Source of the DNA: Planctomycetota bacterium
GTDB lineage: Bacteria > Planctomycetota > Planctomycetia > Gemmatales > Gemmataceae
Assembly (NCBI GenBank): GCA_016872605.1
Contig: VGZI01000011.1
Location: forward strand, 1 to 63,992
Length of the DNA stretch: 63,992 nucleotides
Direction of reading: 5' to 3'
Made by a program: the position numbers and the translations under genes. Positions 17,802 to 26,924 of the stretch are shown in pieces. Numbering within the stretch: the stretch's first letter is position 1; every line of letters starts with the position of its first letter. Under the pieces are notes generated by a model. It was not told where the DNA came from and ran no database searches. It worked only from the letters and a program-made list of their open reading frames with translations.

Positions 17802-17835
17802 CCACCCGCTCCAACGAGCGGGTGGCTTCTCTTTT
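17802..17835 (+). terminator. Rho-independent terminator-like hairpin
   Basis: 9-bp stem CCACCCGCT/AGCGGGTGG (17802-17810, 17817-17825), loop CCAACG, followed by CTTCTCTTTT on the plus strand. No plus-strand protein gene precedes it, so it may end a small RNA or an unrecognised transcript. Confidence 0.6.
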
Positions 17836-17924
17836 GGTTCTTCGTTCGATTCGTATCCTGAGAAGGTGCGTGTTGTCTCCACGCGGACTTGTGCGGTATT
17901 TAGAGCGTCAGAAGAAACGAAGAA

Positions 17925-17968
17925 GGACGGCTCTCCTGAGCCGTCCGGACGGGTCTGGAGACCCGTCC
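17925..17968. repeat. Tandem pair of small hairpins (family P)
   Basis: GGACGGCTC-tcct-GAGCCGTCC (17925-17946) directly followed by GGACGGGTC-tgga-GACCCGTCC (17947-17968). Both have 9-bp perfect stems and 4-base loops, with no spacer between them. Confidence 0.75.
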
Positions 17969-18012
17969 TATGTCATTCTTCTAGAGCCTCCTAGTGCACC
18001 GTCTACGATCCG

Positions 18013-18088
18013 TTGATGGATAGACGTAGGGTGCGTGCAACGCACCGATGAGCGGACCGGTGCGTTTCACGCACCCTGCATCCATCAA
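18013..18088. repeat. Intergenic palindrome, family O (AGGGTGCGTG)
   Basis: Inner arms 18028-18046 and 18059-18077 (AGGGTGCGTGCAACGCACC, one mismatch), outer arms TTGATGGA/TCCATCAA (18013-18020, 18081-18088). Each inner arm is itself a small hairpin. It lies in the leader of mqnD, 52 bases before the start codon. Confidence 0.75.
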
Positions 18089-18140
18089 TCCATGGAAGCC
18101 AAAGCACTAGTGTGCCGGTTCGTCCCATACGAGATTATCG

Positions 18141-18980
<840 letters not shown>

Positions 18981-19014
18981 TTGGGAGAAGGGGAGGAGAA
19001 GAATGATCAGATTG

Positions 19015-19398
19015 CTAATCGCGAGGGAGGAGCCATTTCTTTGGGTGTCGGATCATCGCCACGAGCATCGCAAGAATTTCATCGTATTGCTGAAAAACCG
19101 GCACAGCGACATCTCACTTGAGGTAACCACACTTGACGGCGAATTCTAACCAGACTTGTGTCTCCGCCGATTCTGCCTCACAATCATTTTGCTTTTTCAG
19201 GAACGCAGCTTCGTAGCGTCGTCTTCGCCATGCTTCACCAAGGTTCGCGCAAACCGACCGGGAAGATCTGCGTATCTGATTCGCCAACAAGTAGAGTTCT
19301 TCCTTGGGAAACGCTTGGCTCTAATCGAAGATCTTCTTCGCGCCCGCAATGGCCTTTTTGTAAACAGTGAGTTGATGATGGGAAGTGATTCGGGTCAT
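19015..19398 (-). pseudogene. Four-helix-bundle (23S rRNA IVS-type) protein, two in-frame stops
   Basis: Translating 19398 to 19015 gives 127 codons plus a terminal TAG. The core reads FPKEELYLLANQIRRSSRSV followed by CANLGEAWRRRRYEAAFLKK, the hallmark of four-helix-bundle proteins of the 23S rRNA intervening-sequence family. Two in-frame stops interrupt it: TAG at 19321-19323 (codon 26) and TGA at 19114-19116 (codon 95, probably from CGA). Frame is otherwise intact and the length is right for the family (about 120 residues). A purine-rich GGGAGAGGGG lies upstream of the ATG. The short plus-strand frame 19003-19149 opposite is its shadow. Confidence 0.82.
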
Positions 19399-19445
19399 GT
19401 GTTTTCCCCTCTCCCCATCTCCCTATTTCCCTTTCTTCCTCTCCA

Positions 19446-21860
19446 CTATCGATACATCCCAATCCAGAAGCTGAAGATCTGCGTGCGGTCGTTGGGGCCG
19501 CGGACGATCGGGAAGCCGAAGTCGAGTGCGATCGGCACGGGGCCGAGGGCGGGTACGGTGATGCGGAGGCCGACGCCGGCGGAGATGCGGTAGTCGTGGA
19601 TGCCGAACTTGCTTTCGACGGTGCCGCTGTCGATGAAGCCGACGAGGTAGAGGTTGTCGCTAGCGCGGATCGGGACCTGGTATTCGAGGCTATTGAGGAA
19701 CTGGAACTGCCCGCCGACCATGTAGCCGCTGGTGTTGGGACCCACGCCGCGGAACTCGAAGCCGCGAATGCTCATATAGCCGCCACCGAAGAAGCGCTCG
19801 TAGACGGGAGCGTTATTGCCGGCCCAGGATAACTGACTGCGCGCCATGAGCACGTGCTTGCCCGAGCCGTCGGGTCGCTGCCAAAGCGTGAAGTAACGGC
19901 TGCCTTCGACGTTGAAGATCGGAAAGGTGTTGGAGCCGAAGACTTGCTCGTACATGAATTCGAGCTTGCCGCCTTCGGTCGGCCTCAGGAACGAATCGCG
20001 CGTGTCGTAGCCGACGGTGACGCTCGGAGCGAGGACGGATTGGTTACCGTAGACGCTCGTGTAATCGACGGGGGCGCCGAAGGCGATATTGCTGACGTTG
20101 ACGTTCTCGCCGCGGAAGCCGACACTGGCGCCCCATTCTTTCGTGAACTGATGGCCCAGGTTGATGCGTCCGCCGACCCGGCCTTCGGTGTATTCGTCGA
20201 AGATGCGATCGCGATAGTAGCCGCTCACGAGCAGACTGTACGGTTGATCGAACAAGAACGGCTCACGAACGCTGATGCTGTAACGCTGGAGGACAGTTCC
20301 GGGAACGGCTTCGATGCGTAGTTCCTGGCCGGCGCCGCGCCAGGCTCGGCCTTCGAAGATGTCGGCGAAGCTGGTCGGGAAGCGGAAGATGTCGAAGTTG
20401 CGTTCGTTGAGGACGATGCTGCCGACCAGGCCGTTGTCGGAGTTCACGCCGGCGCCGAGCATGAGGCTGCCGGTGCGGGTTTCCTCAACTTTGACCAGGA
20501 TGTCCTTGAACGGACCGGGGTTGTCGAGCACTTGAATCGTCGGTCGAACGCCTTTCTCCGGGGCCATTTCGAAGATGTTGAGCCGAGCGAGATCGCGTTC
20601 GGCAATGCGTATCTCCGGATAGCGAAGGACCTGGCCGGGCTGAATGCCCTGGAGCATTCGACGAATAACGCGGTCCTGCGTCACGGTATTGCCGACGATA
20701 ATGACTTCGCCGACGTAAGCTTTCGGCCTGTCCTCGACCTCAAAACGCATGCGCATGAGGCCTACTTCGCCGGGAACTTCGCTGGGAATCATTTTGACAT
20801 CGGTCTGGAAGCCGCGCCATCCGCTATAAGCGGTGAGATAACCGACGTTGATGTTGACATCGTTGGCGTTGAAGAACTCGCGTTTTTTCAAGGTGACGAC
20901 GCTGTCAAGCTCGCCGGGCTGGAATTGCGAGCCGCCGACAATGGTCCAGTCGTCGACGCGGTAGCGAACGCCTTCCTGAATGTGGTAGGTAATGTCGACG
21001 AACTTGAAATCGTCCGAGAAATGCAGTTCGCGCGACACGTGGGCCTTGAGGTAGCCGTTGTTGCGATAGTACTCTTCAAGCTTGAAGACGTCGGAGTCGA
21101 TCATCTTGGGATTGAAGGTCCCACCCCAGGTTTGCAAGAACGCCCGGCTGGTGTCGATCTGGGTGCGCAGGCGAGCTTCGGAGGCCAGTTCCTTCTGGCC
21201 AATGAAGTTGACATTGCGCACACGAACCTTGTGACCTTCGTTGATGTTGAAGACAACGCGGTCATGGTTCTCGTGCCAGCCCTCTTCCAGCGTGGCATTG
21301 GCGAAATAGTATCCCTGCGTTTTGAGATGTTCTTGAATCTCGATGCAGGCAAGCTTGTTCATCGTCGGATCGAGCGGCATGCCCCGCCGAATGCGCGGCA
21401 CGACACCCTCCAGGTCCTTCGGCGTCACATGCTTGGCGTGCCGAAACACGACTTCGCGCACGACGCTGCGAAACTCGCGAATGAGAAACGTCACGTTGAC
21501 GCGTCCATCCGGAGTCGGCTCGGTCCGGACATCGATCGGCTTGCACAGGCGCGACGCCGCCAATTCGCTGATGTCCTGATAGGCGCCCGTCGTTGAATAC
21601 TCCCTGCCAGGCCGAGTGTTCTTGACGAAGTTCATCAGCTTTTCGACTGGGATGCTCTGTGCACCCTCGAAGTATACATTGGCGACCACTGCGCGAGCGG
21701 GTGTGCCCTGAGAGAACGTTGCCGCGGCCGAGACGCACCAGGCGATCAAGCACAGCCCGATAACTATCGTGCAGCGCTGACCGACGCGTTGTTCATTTGC
21801 AGCGTGCGTCCCATTCATGGGGAACCCTCGGAAATCCTTTATCGGACCCTGCGCGTTCAT
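19446..21860 (-). CDS. bamA: BamA/Omp85 outer membrane assembly factor
   Basis: Up to 804 residues (ATG 21860; ATG 21818, MNGTHAANEQ, is possible). Signal-type segment IVIGLCLIAWCVSAAATFSQG, then several POTRA domains (VVANVYFEGAQSIPVEKL; VREVVFRHAKHVTPKDLEGV; VRVRNVNFIGQKELASEARL; AYVGEVIIVGNTVTQDRVIRR), and a C-terminal 16-strand barrel from about residue 430. The lid-loop motif IRGFEFRGVGP (VRGF/Y box) and the final strand ending in FSFWIGMYR (C-terminal aromatic pattern) are present. Inserts beta-barrel proteins into the outer membrane; no skp or lpxD neighbour is seen. Presence supports a diderm envelope. Confidence 0.93.
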   Translation of the reverse strand: MNAQGPIKDFRGFPMNGTHAANEQRVGQRCTIVIGLCLIAWCVSAAATFSQGTPARAVVANVYFEGAQSIPVEKLMNFVKNTRPGREYSTTGAYQDISELAASRLCKPIDVRTEPTPDGRVNVTFLIREFRSVVREVVFRHAKHVTPKDLEGVVPRIRRGMPLDPTMNKLACIEIQEHLKTQGYYFANATLEEGWHENHDRVVFNINEGHKVRVRNVNFIGQKELASEARLRTQIDTSRAFLQTWGGTFNPKMIDSDVFKLEEYYRNNGYLKAHVSRELHFSDDFKFVDITYHIQEGVRYRVDDWTIVGGSQFQPGELDSVVTLKKREFFNANDVNINVGYLTAYSGWRGFQTDVKMIPSEVPGEVGLMRMRFEVEDRPKAYVGEVIIVGNTVTQDRVIRRMLQGIQPGQVLRYPEIRIAERDLARLNIFEMAPEKGVRPTIQVLDNPGPFKDILVKVEETRTGSLMLGAGVNSDNGLVGSIVLNERNFDIFRFPTSFADIFEGRAWRGAGQELRIEAVPGTVLQRYSISVREPFLFDQPYSLLVSGYYRDRIFDEYTEGRVGGRINLGHQFTKEWGASVGFRGENVNVSNIAFGAPVDYTSVYGNQSVLAPSVTVGYDTRDSFLRPTEGGKLEFMYEQVFGSNTFPIFNVEGSRYFTLWQRPDGSGKHVLMARSQLSWAGNNAPVYERFFGGGYMSIRGFEFRGVGPNTSGYMVGGQFQFLNSLEYQVPIRASDNLYLVGFIDSGTVESKFGIHDYRISAGVGLRITVPALGPVPIALDFGFPIVRGPNDRTQIFSFWIGMYR

Positions 21861-21915
21861 TTGGGAGGAAGGGGAATAATCCAGGCAAGACGACTTGTCA
21901 AGGCGAGCATCATGC

Positions 21916-21976
21916 GTTTAGCCGCTCGCCTCTGGCGAGCGCGCGAATCCGCGCTCGCCAGAGGCGAGCGCCTAAC
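21916..21976. repeat. Intergenic palindrome, family B
   Basis: Arms beginning GTTTAGCCGCTCGCCTCTGG at 21916 and complementary GCGCTCGCCAGAGGCGAGCG ending CCTAAC at 21976, with only a few loop bases. It lies in the gap between bamA and the SDR gene and touches palindrome 21982-22144. Confidence 0.85.
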
Positions 21977-21981
21977 CGTCA

Positions 21982-22144
21982 TTTCTCACCGCAGAGGGCG
22001 CAGAGAGCGCAGAGACAAGGCAGGGAGTGTCATCGGCTCCGACACATAATGCAGACTCGTGGCTCATCGTTTGGGATTCAGATGCCGCAAATTCTCCCCC
22101 CACCCGCATTTCTCTGCGATCTCTGCGTTCTCTGCGGTGAGAAA
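21982..22144. repeat. Long-loop inverted repeat with GCAGAG tandem units (family J)
   Basis: 34-bp arms 21982-22015 and 22111-22144 (31 of 34 complementary). Each arm is built of 9-10-base tandem units, GCAGAGGGC GCAGAGAGC GCAGAGA. The 95-base loop has no gene. The right flank reads CCGGCTAAAC, the terminus shared by families B, C and D. It fills the leader of the SDR gene at 22187. Confidence 0.8.
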
Positions 22145-22186
22145 TACCGGCTAAACGAAACGCCGTGATCGTTCTATCTTAACTGC

Positions 22187-23182
22187 ATGCGTTATCTCAT
22201 CACCGGCGCGACCGGGTTTGTCGGCGGGCATTTGGCCGACGCCTGTGCTCGGCGCGAACTTACCGTTACCGCCATCGTTCGTCGCGCCAGCAACACGCAG
22301 GACCTGGAGAAACTGGGCGCTATCCTCTATCGCGGCGAATTGAGCGATGCAAACCTGGTTCGGCAAGCGGTCACCGAAGCCGACGTCGTGGTGCATTGCG
22401 CCGCCAAGGTCGGCGATTGGGGACCGGTCGACGAGTATCGCCAAATAAATGTAGATGCCCTGCGATTGTTGCTCGACGCATGCAAGGGACAAGGGCTGTC
22501 ACGTTTCATTCACATGAGCAGTCTGGGCGTGTATGCGGCTCAGCATCATTACGGAACCAATGAGGCGGAGCCTCTACCCTCCTGGCACCGCGACGGCTAC
22601 TCGCAGTCGAAGGTTGAAGCCGAGCAACTGGCGATGCAGTACTACAACGAATTCGGCGTCCCCGTGGTGATCCTGCGCCCCGGCTTCGTTTACGGCCCTC
22701 GCGATCGCACCGTCATGCCACGCATCATTGACGGGCTGCGCGAGGACCGACTGCGCTACCCCGGCGGCGGCGACGCGGCGCTCAACACCATTTACATCGA
22801 CAACCTCATTCACGCGATTTTCCTGGGCGTCGAAAACGACAAGGCGGTCGGCTCCGTGTACAATCTGACCGACGGCGAGTTCGTGTCGAAGCGGAGGTTC
22901 GTCGAAGCAGTCGCCGACGCCATGGGCTTGCCTCACCCGACACGCACGCCCCCGTTGTGGCTGGCCTGGCTGGTTACCTGGTTCTCGGAGCTATTCGCCA
23001 AGCTGCGCGGCGCAACGGAGGCCCCGTATTTCAACTTCACTCGGCTAAAATTCATGGGCTACAACCTCGAGTTCAGCATCCAGAAAGCGATGGACGAACT
23101 CGGCTACTATCCGCGTTTCAAGTTCGACGACGCCATTAGCGAGACGATGGCGTGGTACAAGACGAACCTTGCACAATCGTGA
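22187..23182 (+). CDS. NAD-dependent epimerase/dehydratase (extended SDR)
   Basis: 331 residues. N-terminal MRYLITGATGFVGGHLAD is the Rossmann glycine motif (GxxGxxG); VVHCAAKVGDWG, FIHMSSLGVY and YSQSKVEAE give the Ser and the catalytic Tyr-x3-Lys. The order and the C-terminal WLAWLVTWFSELFAKL hydrophobic stretch resemble 3-beta-hydroxysteroid dehydrogenase/sterol or sugar epimerase-like extended SDRs. The substrate cannot be assigned. No clear Shine-Dalgarno. Ten bases after the stop lies palindrome 23193-23228. Confidence 0.85.
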   Translation: MRYLITGATGFVGGHLADACARRELTVTAIVRRASNTQDLEKLGAILYRGELSDANLVRQAVTEADVVVHCAAKVGDWGPVDEYRQINVDALRLLLDACKGQGLSRFIHMSSLGVYAAQHHYGTNEAEPLPSWHRDGYSQSKVEAEQLAMQYYNEFGVPVVILRPGFVYGPRDRTVMPRIIDGLREDRLRYPGGGDAALNTIYIDNLIHAIFLGVENDKAVGSVYNLTDGEFVSKRRFVEAVADAMGLPHPTRTPPLWLAWLVTWFSELFAKLRGATEAPYFNFTRLKFMGYNLEFSIQKAMDELGYYPRFKFDDAISETMAWYKTNLAQS

Positions 23183-23192
23183 ATCGGTATTC

Positions 23193-23228
23193 GTTTAGCG
23201 CCCGCGCGGCGCTCTACGAGCGCCAAAC
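23193..23228. repeat. Intergenic palindrome, family E (GTTTAGCGC)
   Basis: Outer arms GTTTAGCGC/GCGCCAAAC enclose an inner hairpin GCGCTC-tac-GAGCGC (23209-23223). It sits between the SDR stop (23182) and the DJ-1 start (23250). Related to 55334-55365 and to the split copy around 59257-59402. Confidence 0.7.
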
Positions 23229-23249
23229 GAAATCAAGAGGAGATCGCAC

Positions 23250-23777
23250 ATGGACCTCAAACAAGCACGCGTCGCCGTATTGGTCGAACAGCAGTATCAG
23301 GAGATGGAAGTCTGGTATCCCGTCTTTCGCCTTCGCGAAGCGGGGTGTAAGGTCACGCTCGTCGGCCCCGCGGCCGGCACGACCTACCCCAGTAAGCTCG
23401 GGTATCCGGCCAAAAGCGACAAGGCAGCCGAGGACGTGACGGCCGACGACTTCGACGCCCTGGTCATTCCCGGCGGCTTCGCTCCCGATTTCCTGCGACG
23501 GCATGAATCGGTCATCAAATTCGTTCGGCAGTTCGCCGAGCTCGGCAAGCCGATCGCCGCCATCTGTCACGGCCCCTGGGTGCTCTGCTCGACCACGGCA
23601 CTACGCGGAAAGAAAGCGACTTGCTTCTTCGCCATCAAGGACGATGTGATCAACGCCGGCGCCAACTACGTCGACGCCGAAGTGGTGCGCGACGGCAACA
23701 TCATCACGAGCCGAAAGCCCGACGATCTTCCGGCGTTTGTCGTGGAGTTGATGAAGGCGCTTGTGGAACGAAAGTAA
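23250..23777 (+). CDS. DJ-1/PfpI family protein
   Basis: 175 residues with AGAGGAG before the ATG. The nucleophile elbow AAICHGPW places Cys at position 106, the same position as in human DJ-1. LVIPGGFAPDFLRRH is the PfpI oxyanion region, and the early Glu (QEMEVWYP) corresponds to the Glu that activates the Cys. Family members are proteases, glyoxalases/deglycases or chaperones; which applies here is undecided. Cytosolic. The stop is followed within four bases by palindrome 23781-23836. Confidence 0.9.
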   Translation: MDLKQARVAVLVEQQYQEMEVWYPVFRLREAGCKVTLVGPAAGTTYPSKLGYPAKSDKAAEDVTADDFDALVIPGGFAPDFLRRHESVIKFVRQFAELGKPIAAICHGPWVLCSTTALRGKKATCFFAIKDDVINAGANYVDAEVVRDGNIITSRKPDDLPAFVVELMKALVERK

Positions 23778-23780
23778 CCT

Positions 23781-23836
23781 GTCGCTTGTGGCTTCGCGTT
23801 CGCATGGCGCCACGCGAGCGCAAAGCCGCAAACGGC
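23781..23836. repeat. Intergenic palindrome, family M (GCTTGCGGCTTTGCGCTCGC)
   Basis: 23-bp arms 23781-23803 and 23814-23836, with several G-U compatible differences and a 10-base loop. It fills the whole gap between the convergent stops of the DJ-1 gene (23777) and the ABM gene (23838). Same family at 48688-48737. Confidence 0.8.
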
Positions 23837-23837
23837 A

Positions 23838-24146
23838 TCACGCCGGCGCCAAAATCTGCAGCGTCACGCTCTCGACCAAATCCTTGACGCGCACGCGATA
23901 CTCCGCCATGTGCGGCGCTTGCGTGTGGGCCTTCAGCGCGTCCAGGCTCTCCCACTTCTCGATGATCACCGCGACGTTCTCACGCAGCGGCCCCTGCATC
24001 ATCAGGCCGCTCGCCACATCGACGGCCGGCCCATACTCGATGCATCCCGCTTCGGCATGCACCATCGGCACGATGCGGTGAAACTCCGCCAGAAACGCAT
24101 CGCGCTTGCCTGGCTTCACGGTGATCGTCGCAATGACATGGATCAT
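23838..24146 (-). CDS. Antibiotic biosynthesis monooxygenase (ABM) domain protein
   Basis: 102 residues, a single ABM/dimeric alpha-beta barrel: MIHVIATITVKPGKRDAFLAEF, GCIEYGPAVD, VAVIIEKWESLDALKAHTQAPHMAEY. Such proteins include YgiN-like quinol monooxygenases and stress-related enzymes with no metal or cofactor. The conserved WES-x-AL-x-H-x3-PH pattern is present. Substrate unknown. It precedes the next minus-strand stretch only through palindromes, so it is probably a single-gene unit. Confidence 0.88.
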   Translation of the reverse strand: MIHVIATITVKPGKRDAFLAEFHRIVPMVHAEAGCIEYGPAVDVASGLMMQGPLRENVAVIIEKWESLDALKAHTQAPHMAEYRVRVKDLVESVTLQILAPA

Positions 24147-24153
24147 GGCTTTT

Positions 24154-24216
24154 GTAGGTCAGGCTTTCTAGCCTGACTCTCTCGCTGGTTTCATCAGGCT
24201 GGAAAGCCTGGCCTAC
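24154..24216. repeat. Intergenic palindrome, family F (CAGGCTTTCTAGCCTG)
   Basis: 23-bp arms 24154-24176 and 24194-24216 (GTAGGTCAGGCTTTCTAGCC.. and complement, two G-U type differences). Each arm also contains its own hairpin, AGGCTTTCTAGCCT. Its outer edge is one base from the sulfotransferase stop codon at 24218. Also at 61758-61819 and inside the element 59274-59381. Confidence 0.85.
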
Positions 24217-24217
24217 A

Positions 24218-25345
24218 TCAAATCGGGTAGCCGTAGCGTTCAAACACATGGGCCCAGCGCCGGGCGATCTCAGCTTTTTGCTCCGGCGTTAGCGTGTACT
24301 TGTTCGTCTCGTATCCCTCGACGCCGGCAAGATACTCTTGCAACTTCGGCAGCACTTTCTCAAAGCCGTCGAGTTGGAAATGATCGTAAATCTTCTTCAT
24401 CTCGCCGATCGGGTCCTTGATCAGGTCTTCGTAGCGCAGCTCGTAGAACTGGTCGGGGCCGAGAAGCTTCTTGCCCTCTTCGAGGCGCTCGTAAAGGTGC
24501 ACGAACGTCTCCAGGACGTGCTCGTCCAGACCCTCATAGTTCGGCGTCTGCAAGCCGTGCGCGGTGTAGAGACTGCGCCACAGATTGACGGTCGACGGGA
24601 AAACGACATACGGATCGCGGACGATATGAATGAAGATCGCCTTGGGGAACATCGCGTTGAGTGTCTTGATCCGCGCCGTGTGCGGCGGCGACTTCAGGAC
24701 GAGCCGTTTCCCCGTCTTGTACGTGATCTTGCGAAGAAATTGCTTGAACGCGCGCTTCCAACGCCGCAACTCCGTCTCGCTCACGCCTTCCATGTCGAGG
24801 TACGCCTCACACTGCGGCGGGCGATTCGGAAATGCAATCGTCAAGTACGGCGAACCGACACCGAACATGCACATTGCGAATTCGTCTTCCTGAGGTCGAT
24901 CCCAGCCTGCACGCATGTTGTCCATCGGCCGACTGGACGGCATCAAGAACCATAGCCACCGCGCCAGGACGCACTCGGTCAGCAGGAAGTGATTGGGCAT
25001 CAGACATTCGTAGGTAGTTGGGTAGCCGAGACGGTCGTCGCAGATCATCAACTCGTGCAAAAGCGTCGTCCCAGTACGCCAGTGGCCCAAGATGAAAATC
25101 GGCGGCTGGTCGATCTTCGTTGCCCGGACCGCCCGGCCATGAATCGCGTCCTGCACAATGCGCAAGATGGTGTTGAGGAAGCTGACGAACGTAATGATGA
25201 TCGCGATATACCAGTGCCGTGGGTGGACGGCGAAGTTGTTGCGATAAAGAAGTTTGAGCCAGGCGAAGAAGTCGCACCCTTCCCACATACGCGGCGCCCA
25301 TTGGGGCTTCTTCTCGGGAGGCGGCGCGGCGTCGGGTTGGGTCAT
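24218..25345 (-). CDS. Sulfotransferase family protein
   Basis: 375 residues; AGGATCG precedes the ATG. The PAPS 5'-phosphosulfate loop LGHWRTGTT is at residues 86-94 and the 3'-phosphate motif IVRDPYVVFPSTVNLWRSLY near 240-260; KSPPHTARIKTL lies between. A hydrophobic helix at about 46-62 (WYIAIIITFVSFLNTILRI) suggests membrane association. Sulfotransferases are numerous in planctomycetes and may sulfate surface polysaccharides or lipids; the acceptor cannot be predicted. No PAPS-synthesis genes are nearby. Confidence 0.9.
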   Translation of the reverse strand: MTQPDAAPPPEKKPQWAPRMWEGCDFFAWLKLLYRNNFAVHPRHWYIAIIITFVSFLNTILRIVQDAIHGRAVRATKIDQPPIFILGHWRTGTTLLHELMICDDRLGYPTTYECLMPNHFLLTECVLARWLWFLMPSSRPMDNMRAGWDRPQEDEFAMCMFGVGSPYLTIAFPNRPPQCEAYLDMEGVSETELRRWKRAFKQFLRKITYKTGKRLVLKSPPHTARIKTLNAMFPKAIFIHIVRDPYVVFPSTVNLWRSLYTAHGLQTPNYEGLDEHVLETFVHLYERLEEGKKLLGPDQFYELRYEDLIKDPIGEMKKIYDHFQLDGFEKVLPKLQEYLAGVEGYETNKYTLTPEQKAEIARRWAHVFERYGYPI

Positions 25346-25504
25346 CGATCGATCCTGTCACGATGGGTTCCCCGTTCATTTTCGTGGTCAGTGGTTCATC
25401 GGCAAGACAGGCGCACGGATTTGCTTGGAGCCCATAGGACCTAACGGCAGGCGATAGTCCACGGCTCGCCCTCGCCGAGTCGTAGCTAGATTTTCTTACT
25501 GAAC

Positions 25505-26635
25505 CTATGGCAAGCGATATGCGAAGACCTTGTCGCGGATCGTGCCGATAAAGCAATCGAAATCGGCTGCGTAGCAGAGCTTCATCCAGCCGTGCCAGCC
25601 ATTGTGCGGAGGGATCGCGTTCGCCGGGTGGATCTCGCGCCAGGCGTTCTTGGCCGGATCGTAGCTCCACATCCCGGACGGCTGCTCCTTCTTGTTGAAA
25701 ACGGCAACCGTGACGAACACGGCTCGCTTCGAGTCGAACGCCAGCTGCGATTCGTACAGGGTCGTCGGCGCGTCGGCGAGGCGTTCGACTTTCTCGGTCG
25801 CGGGGTGGAAGGCGTAGATTTCGCGGAACTCCGGCGCCGGTCCTTTTTGCCAGGCGTCCAAACGCCCGCCGCCGACGAGGAGCATCCGCTTCTTCACCGG
25901 ATCGTAACACACTGTGCGCCCGAAGGTCGTGCGCAGCGGCGGGCTCTGCTTGGCTTTGCGCCACTCGGCCTTGCCCAAATCGAGAATCCAGACCTCGCCG
26001 TCACCGGTGGAATAGACCATCGCTTTCGTATCGGGACAATACGCCATCGATTCGTCGAGCCGGTTACGCGGGGCCTTGCCGGCGAAACGCGACCAGCGAT
26101 TTGTCTTCAGATCGAATCTCCAAGCGCCGTCGCATTCGTCGTGAGCGACGTGCTTGTCGCCGCGCATCACCGTTTGGTTGGCGCCGTTGCAGATGAACAC
26201 CGATTTCAACTCCGGCACATGATCGAACGCATGATATACGTGACGCGATGCCGGCGTGGGTTCCTGCTCGTCCTCTGGCAGAGCGATCGTGCGATAGCCG
26301 CCCGTCTTGGTCTCGACCTTCTTCCAGTGGTCGATCTTGATCGGCGTCAGCTTGGCGCTGGCCGGATCGAAGCCGAACAGGCAGTTGCCGTAGATGGTGA
26401 CGCCGCCGTGCTTTTTGTCGTACCAGCGATCGTAGCAGAGGACACGCTTGCCGTCGGGATCGTAAACGAGTTTGTTCCAGCCGGCGCTGACCCAGTTGCC
26501 TTTTTCAGTCGGATCGTTCGGCTGCACGGTCGAGTATTTCAACTCGATCCACGAGTTGGCGGGAAGCTTGGCGATGTCTTGCGCTAAAGTGGAATTCCCA
26601 ATCGCCGCTAGAAGCAGCAGTGCACGGAACCGCAT
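25505..26635 (-). CDS. Secreted kelch-repeat protein
   Basis: 376 residues from ATG 26635, preceded by AGGGGGAACGG; the longer frame runs back through palindrome 26689-26748. Signal peptide MRFRALLLLAAIGNSTLAQ. The body has kelch-type blades with recurrent Y/F-D-P and W-x-L/R patterns (KLVYDPDGKRVLCYDRW, GAWRFDLKTNRWSRF, TVCYDPVKKRMLLVGGG, GMWSYDPAKNAWREI), giving a predicted beta-propeller. No catalytic motif recognised. Such proteins are common secreted proteins of planctomycetes with unknown ligands. Confidence 0.8.
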   Translation of the reverse strand: MRFRALLLLAAIGNSTLAQDIAKLPANSWIELKYSTVQPNDPTEKGNWVSAGWNKLVYDPDGKRVLCYDRWYDKKHGGVTIYGNCLFGFDPASAKLTPIKIDHWKKVETKTGGYRTIALPEDEQEPTPASRHVYHAFDHVPELKSVFICNGANQTVMRGDKHVAHDECDGAWRFDLKTNRWSRFAGKAPRNRLDESMAYCPDTKAMVYSTGDGEVWILDLGKAEWRKAKQSPPLRTTFGRTVCYDPVKKRMLLVGGGRLDAWQKGPAPEFREIYAFHPATEKVERLADAPTTLYESQLAFDSKRAVFVTVAVFNKKEQPSGMWSYDPAKNAWREIHPANAIPPHNGWHGWMKLCYAADFDCFIGTIRDKVFAYRLP

Positions 26636-26688
26636 GGCCGTTCCCCCTAGCATGGCCATTTTACACGTCCCTGAGCAGCTGGACACCG

Positions 26689-26748
26689 GTAGTGTGGACT
26701 TTAGTCCACACGGCATCGTGGCCCGTTGTGGACCAAAGTCCACACTAC
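26689..26748. repeat. Intergenic palindrome, family H (GTAGTGTGGACT)
   Basis: Arms 26689-26711 and 26725-26748 (GTAGTGTGGACTTTAGTCCA... and complement, one mismatch and one bulge); each arm contains GTGGACTTTAGTCCAC, itself palindromic. It is in the leader of the kelch gene, about 54 bases before its start. Confidence 0.8.
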
Positions 26749-26809
26749 GCAATGCCTTCTCTTCCTGAATTTTCCAGATTGCTGCTCAGGAACTAATGAA
26801 ATGGTCATC

Positions 26810-26924
26810 TAGTGCCAGAAGGCAGAGATCAGAAGTCGGAAGTTAGAGATCAGGTAACTTCCCGTCAGTGACAAGAAACTTGTGCGCTTGGGCCGCGACC
26901 TCCGACTTCTGACTTCTGGAACTA
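26810..26924. repeat. Long-loop inverted repeat with AGAAGTC units (family I), overlapping a stop codon
   Basis: Left arm 26810-26840 (TAGTGCCAGAAGGC, AGATCAG, AAGTCGGA) and right arm 26901-26924 (TCCGACTTCTGACTTCTGG, AACTA), about 22 paired positions with a 7-base extra unit on the left. The right arm ends on the TAG stop (26922-26924) of the FlgI-like gene. A half copy lies at 39919-39947, again ending on a stop codon. Confidence 0.75.

Larger units (their letters stand above)
17398..18140. other. 743-bp gap without a convincing protein gene
   Basis: No reading frame here has a recognisable product. The gap holds a plus-strand terminator-like hairpin (17802-17835), a tandem pair of hairpins (17925-17968) and a palindrome (18013-18088). 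The stretch 17640-17800 before the terminator contains a further imperfect hairpin (GGGAGTTC near 17718 with GAACTTCC near 17746) and could encode a small RNA; evidence is structural only. Confidence 0.5.

Noticed and set aside
19003..19149. 48-residue frame with a strong GGAGGAGAA Shine-Dalgarno
   Set aside because: Exactly antisense to the four-helix-bundle pseudogene; the purine tract is coincidental to its 3' flank.
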